Part shown: in pieces, positions 59,483 through 64,000 of the stretch
Position numbering within the stretch: the stretch's first letter is position 1
How the letters are laid out: every line of letters begins with the position of its first letter
Assembly: GCF_041902385.1 (NCBI RefSeq)
Contig: NZ_CP169244.1
Location: forward strand, 248,001-312,000
Direction of reading: 5' to 3'
Length of the DNA: 64,000 bases
Origin: Arcticibacter sp041902385
GTDB lineage: Bacteria > Bacteroidota > Bacteroidia > Sphingobacteriales > Sphingobacteriaceae
Position numbers and translations under genes: made by a program
Notes under the pieces: model-generated
Told to the model about the DNA's origin: nothing
Database searches by the model: none
The model's input: only the letters and a program-made list of their open reading frames with translations

Positions 59483-61297
59483 CTAAAATTTATAAATGGC
59501 AGCTCCCGAAGGCAGCACATCAACCGGAATTCCTTCAGTCAGCTTCACAGCAGAGACCTTCTCTCCCGTAAGCACCTGTATCGGCTCCACATCCGAGTCT
59601 GCCTTCAACTTCAAAGCGGGCAGCACCTGCTGAGGGATGACCAGCTTTGTTTTAAGCTGCTTCTTCCGGTCGAAATTGACCACGATCAGCAGACGCTCCT
59701 TTGTGGTATACCTAAGGTACGCATAGGTCTTCTTATTGAAGCCTTTCTGGTTGTTTAATTCGAAGAACTTCCCTTTATGCACCGCCTCGCTTGACGCGGA
59801 GAAGTTGAGAAGAGCGCTATAGAACGACCTTAGCTTTTTCTGATCTTCCGACAAGAGAGCGCCATCGAATGCACCTTTGTTCATCCATTTCTGGTGCTCA
59901 GGAACACCCCAGTAATCGAAGATGGTAGTGCGGTTATCTTCAGTACCAAACCCTTCATTGCCTTTTCCCGGCTCTCCGACTTCCTGACCAAAATAAATCA
60001 TAACGGGGCCTCCCGACAGGGTTGCAGAAACGACCATGGCGGGTACAGCCAGCCAGGGATTTCCGGCGAAGCCAGAAGAGGCAATCCTTTCCTCGTCATG
60101 ATTCTCGAGAAAGCGAAGCATCCTCGATGAAAAGTTTTTGCTTTCTACGCCGGCGACATAGCTGATATCTCTTACATCTGCCTTAGGTTCATTTCTGATC
60201 AGCCTTTTCAAGCCGTCATAAAGGCCTACTTTATCGTAAAGATAGTCGAACTTGCCCGTGGTGAGGTACTTCCGGTATTGCTTGGGATCGTAGGCTTCAG
60301 CAAGAAAGACAATACCGGGCTTCTTTTCCTTCACCTGGGGGATCACCCAATGCCAGAACTCAACGGGCACCATCTCCGCCACATCGCAGCGGAATCCGTC
60401 AACGTCTTTGGAAGCCCAGAAGAGCAGGATGTCTCTCATCTTCTCCCAAACAGGCGGGATCGGATCAAAGTGCTTCTTTTCTCCGTTCTGATAATCGACG
60501 CCATAGTTCAGCTTAATGGTTTCGAACCAGTCATTAACCGAGGGATCTGCAGCGAATACGTTGTTGCCTGTTGCTTTTGCCGGCCGCTCATTAAACCTGC
60601 CGTCCTTCAGCTGGGTACTGAACCCGTCGCCTCCGGCATTAACACCTTTGGGCACGGTAAAGGACTTCCCGGGGATATAATAAAAGTCATTGCGCGGATC
60701 AAACGCCTTTGCCTTATTGTCCTCCTCGCCAAAGTCTTTGACCCCGGCAGGCCGCGCATCAGAGTGATAGGTTCGTGCAACATGGTTAGGTACAAAGTCG
60801 ATCAGCACTTTCAGCTGATGCTTGTGCGTCCGCGCTACCAGGTCCCCGAACTCCTTCATTCTGTCCTTCACATTAACGGCCAGATCAGGGTCTACATCGT
60901 AATAGTCTTTGATGGCATAAGGAGAGCCTGCCCTGCCCTTCACTACATCGGGATCGTCGTTCTTAATGCCATAAGCGGAATAATCCGTCATGGTGGCATG
61001 CTCGATCACTCCGGTATACCACACGTGAGAAACGCCAAGTTTCTTCAGCTCATCGAGCGCTTTATCGGAGATATCGCTAAACTTTCCACAGCCATTCTCC
61101 TGAAGAGAGCCGTAATGTTTGTTTGTACTATTCTGGTTGCCAAAGAGGCGCACCAGCATCTGATAGACAACTACTTTACGATCGCTGCCGGCACTGGATG
61201 AACTCATATTGCTCTGTTTAGTGGCCTTTCCTCCACAAGCAGTCAAAAATAGTGCTATAACTGCCAGATACCGCCCTCTAAGGAGTACGCTCTTCAT
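59483..61297 (-). CDS. GH13 alpha-amylase lipoprotein
   Basis: A 604-residue lipoprotein (lipobox FLTACGGK, then an S-rich linker). The GH13 barrel starts at about residue 40 (KVVYQMLVRLFGN). Conserved regions are DFVPNHVAR, GFRCDVAEM (nucleophile Asp), FLAEAY (acid Glu) and ENHDEERI. The C-terminal beta domain begins at about 515. It hydrolyses alpha-1,4-glucans to maltose or short oligosaccharides in the periplasm or at the surface, feeding the GH65 phosphorylase. It lies 26 bases after the GH65 gene. Confidence 0.92.
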   Translation of the reverse strand: MKSVLLRGRYLAVIALFLTACGGKATKQSNMSSSSAGSDRKVVVYQMLVRLFGNQNSTNKHYGSLQENGCGKFSDISDKALDELKKLGVSHVWYTGVIEHATMTDYSAYGIKNDDPDVVKGRAGSPYAIKDYYDVDPDLAVNVKDRMKEFGDLVARTHKHQLKVLIDFVPNHVARTYHSDARPAGVKDFGEEDNKAKAFDPRNDFYYIPGKSFTVPKGVNAGGDGFSTQLKDGRFNERPAKATGNNVFAADPSVNDWFETIKLNYGVDYQNGEKKHFDPIPPVWEKMRDILLFWASKDVDGFRCDVAEMVPVEFWHWVIPQVKEKKPGIVFLAEAYDPKQYRKYLTTGKFDYLYDKVGLYDGLKRLIRNEPKADVRDISYVAGVESKNFSSRMLRFLENHDEERIASSGFAGNPWLAVPAMVVSATLSGGPVMIYFGQEVGEPGKGNEGFGTEDNRTTIFDYWGVPEHQKWMNKGAFDGALLSEDQKKLRSFYSALLNFSASSEAVHKGKFFELNNQKGFNKKTYAYLRYTTKERLLIVVNFDRKKQLKTKLVIPQQVLPALKLKADSDVEPIQVLTGEKVSAVKLTEGIPVDVLPSGAAIYKF

Positions 61298-61323
61298 TCT
61301 TTTTTCTCTGGGTGATTCAATCT

Positions 61324-63666
61324 TTAGCTTTTGGTTTCGATCCTGCCGTCGACTGTGCGATATGCTGCTTTGACCGACTTGCCTCCTTCCACCTGATAAG
61401 GATCGTCAAAAACAAAGACGGTAAGGGCCTTTTCAGACTGGTTGCTTAAACAAATATGTTCTTTATTGATCAGCACATTTAAAATAGATCCGCGGAACAG
61501 GATATTGAACGAGAAAGAGGTCCATTTACCAGGGAGGAAAGGATTAAAGCGAAGGGCGTTGTTCCTCACACGCATCCCGGCAAAGCCTTCCACTACGCTC
61601 ATCCAGGTTCCGGCCATCGAGGTGATGTGCAAGCCGTCTTCCGTATCGTTATTATAATCGTCAAGGTCTAACCTGGAAGTACGCAGATAAAATTCGTAAG
61701 CTCTTGCTTCATCGCCCAGCTTTGCAGCAAGGATGGCGTGAACGCAGGGAGACAGTGAGCTTTCATGGACCGTACGCGGCTCGTAGAAGTCGAAGTTACG
61801 GCGGATGGTCTCCTCGCTGAAGCGATCTTCAAAGAAATAGATCCCTTGTAGCACGTCGGCCTGCTTGATGAACACCGAACGGAGGATACGATCCCAGCTC
61901 CATTTCTGATTAAGGGGCCGGTCAGCGGGACTAAGATCTTTTACCAGGATCTGTTCCTTGTCGAGGAAGCCGTCCTGCTGAAGGAAGACGCCATGCTCTT
62001 CACTCATGGGGAAATACATATTATCTATCACATGTTTCCATGCTGACACTTCCTCCACGTCATCGAAATTCATCTTGGCAGTGAGAAGGGTGTAGCGTTC
62101 AGGGAAGGCGGACTTCACGTGAGCAAGAGCTTCAATGGCATACTCCATGCACCAGCAGGCGATGGTATTGGTATACCAGTTATTGTTGACGTTGTTCTCG
62201 TATTCGTTGGGGCCTGTCACACCCAGCATCACATATTTGGACCGGGCATCACTCCAGTTGACACGTTGCTTCCAGAAGCGTGCAATACCTACGAGTACTT
62301 CGAGCCCGTACGATGCCAGGTATTCTTTATCACCTGTGTAGCGAATGTAGTTGTAGATAGCATAGGCAATAGCGCCGTTGCGATGAATCTCCTCGAAGGT
62401 GATCTCCCACTCGTTATGGCACTCTTCACCGTTCATGGTGACCATGGGATAAAGTGCGGCTCCGTCTTTAAAGCCTAACTTCGCGGCGTTCTCTATTGCT
62501 TTCTCAAGGTGCTTATAGCGGTAGATGAGGAGGTTCCTGGTGACTTCAGGAGGGGCAGTAGCCAGATAGAAAGGCACGCAATATGCTTCAGTGTCCCAAT
62601 ATGTAGAACCGCCGTACTTTTCTCCTGTGAAGCCTTTCGGCCCGATGTTTAGCCTCGCATCTTCACCGGTATACGTCTGATTGAGCTGAAAGATATTGAA
62701 ACGGATGGCCTGCTGGGCGGCCACATCACCTTCAATCACGATGTCACTTTCCTGCCATTTTAAGTCCCATGCTGCGGTTTGCTCTTCGAGCATCTTTTCG
62801 AAGCCTTTGGAACAGACCTTTTGCAGCGTTCTTTTCGCTTCGGCCACGAGGGTTTGGGAGGGATAGTTTTCGGAAGAGAGGTTGACCGCATATTTGCATA
62901 AAGTAATAGTTTCGGCCTGCTTCCCTTCCACGCTAACCTCACAGGCTACATAACGCTCGGAACTGAGGGGACGCGACTGGAGCTCCTGTTTACGGCCTCC
63001 TGCGCTTACGCTGAACATCATGCCCGTAGCTACTTCGAAGCCAGTCTTTCTGGTGCGGAGTACCAGGATGGCATTGTCCTGCCCCGTCTCCTGATACACT
63101 TCGTCCCAGAACTTCTCATCGTAGTTCGAGTCCTGATTTTTCACATCGCCATCTATGGCGGGTGTAAGAGTAAATGTAGCATCGAAATTGAGAGGTGTGA
63201 GCGAATAGCAGATCGCACCTGCCTCATCGTCTACGATACTGCAGAACCTTTTGGAATTCACTTTGAGCTTGCGGCCGTCTGATAGTTCGGCGACAAACTC
63301 GCGTTCGAGGAAACCCTCCTTCATATGCAGCACACGCCTGAACTCTTTCACCGTGCAGGTATTGAGGTCGAGTTCCTCCTCTCCCACCCTGACCTTTATT
63401 GCAGTCCAGTTGGCAGCGTTGAGCACCTTGGCGAAATACTCCGGATAGCCATTTTTCCACCAGCCTACACGGGTCTTGTCGGGGTAATAGACGCCGGCAA
63501 CGTAATTCCCCTGGAGGGTATCGCCGGTGTATGTTTCTTCAAAATTGGCCCGCTGCCCCATGCGGCCGTTGCCCAGACTAAAAATACTTTCAGAGATTTT
63601 ATTCAGGTGAGGATCAAATCCTTCCTCTACAATCTTCCACTCATCAACTTTAATGTAATTCTTCAT
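61324..63666 (-). CDS. GH65 family phosphorylase (maltose phosphorylase type)
   Basis: A 780-residue cytoplasmic enzyme without signal peptide. The N-terminal beta domain starts KVDEWKIVEEGFDPHLNKISESIFSLGNG. The (alpha/alpha)6 barrel carries GPNEYENNVNNNWYTN, whose Glu is the general acid, and the phosphate-binding HESSLSPCVHAILA. These motifs fit GH65 phosphorylases, which split maltose (or kojibiose, trehalose) with phosphate to beta-glucose-1-phosphate and glucose with inversion. The adjacent beta-phosphoglucomutase and maltose-type MFS carrier argue for maltose. Start is the only good ATG. Confidence 0.93.
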   Translation of the reverse strand: MKNYIKVDEWKIVEEGFDPHLNKISESIFSLGNGRMGQRANFEETYTGDTLQGNYVAGVYYPDKTRVGWWKNGYPEYFAKVLNAANWTAIKVRVGEEELDLNTCTVKEFRRVLHMKEGFLEREFVAELSDGRKLKVNSKRFCSIVDDEAGAICYSLTPLNFDATFTLTPAIDGDVKNQDSNYDEKFWDEVYQETGQDNAILVLRTRKTGFEVATGMMFSVSAGGRKQELQSRPLSSERYVACEVSVEGKQAETITLCKYAVNLSSENYPSQTLVAEAKRTLQKVCSKGFEKMLEEQTAAWDLKWQESDIVIEGDVAAQQAIRFNIFQLNQTYTGEDARLNIGPKGFTGEKYGGSTYWDTEAYCVPFYLATAPPEVTRNLLIYRYKHLEKAIENAAKLGFKDGAALYPMVTMNGEECHNEWEITFEEIHRNGAIAYAIYNYIRYTGDKEYLASYGLEVLVGIARFWKQRVNWSDARSKYVMLGVTGPNEYENNVNNNWYTNTIACWCMEYAIEALAHVKSAFPERYTLLTAKMNFDDVEEVSAWKHVIDNMYFPMSEEHGVFLQQDGFLDKEQILVKDLSPADRPLNQKWSWDRILRSVFIKQADVLQGIYFFEDRFSEETIRRNFDFYEPRTVHESSLSPCVHAILAAKLGDEARAYEFYLRTSRLDLDDYNNDTEDGLHITSMAGTWMSVVEGFAGMRVRNNALRFNPFLPGKWTSFSFNILFRGSILNVLINKEHICLSNQSEKALTVFVFDDPYQVEGGKSVKAAYRTVDGRIETKS

Positions 63667-63759
63667 TTGAACTATGTTTTAGTAGCACGGCATCCCTGCG
63701 TCTGCCAGGGGCCGTACTCTGTGCTCTCATCCTTATTCAATTTCGCGACAGCGGTTCTG

Positions 63760-64000
63760 TTACAGGTCAAAAAGCTGCTCCACTCGCAGATGGCTCAAGC
63801 CTTTCACTACCAGGTCTGCTTCATGCAGCACCTCTTCTGTGCCTATTCCTACCACTTTCATTCCCGCTGCCTTTCCGGCCTGCACGCCCGCCACTGCATC
63901 TTCAAAGACGACGCATTCATACGGAGCAACAGCAAGGGCTTCAGCGCCCCTGAGGAAGACTTCCGGGTCGGGCTTCGAAGCAGTCACACTATTGCCATCC
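63760..64000 (-). CDS. pgmB: Beta-phosphoglucomutase, C-terminal part (partial)
   Basis: The frame is open to the window edge. Visible residues read DGNSVTASKPDPEVFLRGAE, the K-P-D-P-E motif of the HAD fold, then VVFEDAVAGVQAGKAAGMKVVGIG, the acidic magnesium-binding ED motif. Both are typical of beta-PGM. The enzyme turns beta-glucose-1-phosphate from the GH65 reaction into glucose-6-phosphate. It lies 93 bases upstream of the GH65 gene in the same direction. The GTG at 63987 is internal, not the start. Confidence 0.88.
   Translation of the reverse strand, partial: DGNSVTASKPDPEVFLRGAEALAVAPYECVVFEDAVAGVQAGKAAGMKVVGIGTEEVLHEADLVVKGLSHLRVEQLFDL

Overview
The window reads as a chromosome segment of a Bacteroidota bacterium, most likely of the Sphingobacteriaceae (Pedobacter-like). 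Pointers are gldC, a Bacteroidota-type dihydroorotase, several TAnnTTTG promoter elements instead of TATAAT boxes, weak Shine-Dalgarno sites, many SPII lipoproteins and a GH13/GH65 maltodextrin locus. Base composition is near balanced and most of the DNA is ordinary core genome. The species assignment is inference.

Layout: 1-16 kb holds the end of an AI-2E-type transporter, a FabH-like synthase, an L,D-transpeptidase, gldC, a DEAD-box helicase, two small membrane proteins, an SDR, pyrC, holA, a lone HsdR-N-type nuclease fold, two paralogous lipoproteins and valS. 16-24.6 kb holds a TVP38/TMEM64 gene interrupted by a -1 frameshift at a dnaX-like slippery site, a TauE/DUF1634/murI operon and a CusCBA-type metal efflux operon. 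24.6-31.7 kb is a minus-strand ADP-heptose and glycosyltransferase cluster (two GT4-like enzymes, SDR, gmhB, hldE, GT9) split by blocks of heptanucleotide repeats. 31.8-35 kb holds ppx-ppk1 and yajQ. 35.5-46 kb holds GNAT, PEBP, GT9, GT2, a universal stress protein, a metallochaperone plus CopA, an FCY1-like cytosine deaminase, a lone four-helix-bundle sensor and a two-domain glycosyltransferase.

46-50 kb is the clear accessory island. It has an IS transposase remnant, a 77-bp tandem array of about 12 copies, and an orphan contractile tail sheath gene. The island is bracketed by two minus-strand RNA genes with a class II tRNA-like fold, each with its own -33/-7 promoter and terminator. These RNAs and the array are the best candidates for something undescribed.

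50-55 kb holds a TPR protein, riboflavin synthase, rpoN and a collagen-like lipoprotein. 55.4-64 kb is a minus-strand maltodextrin locus: beta-phosphoglucomutase (cut by the window edge), GH65 phosphorylase, GH13 amylase lipoprotein, MFS sugar transporter and a second multidomain GH13 lipoprotein. Together these would split starch or maltodextrins at the surface or in the periplasm, import maltose, phosphorolyse it and convert beta-glucose-1-phosphate to glucose-6-phosphate.

A recurring theme is intergenic repetitive DNA of several unrelated unit lengths: 7 bp in three blocks, about 64 bp, 77 bp, about 20 bp, and an 11-bp type shared by two distant sites. Where these runs lie beside genes they create long spurious reading frames, so several start sites were moved inward.
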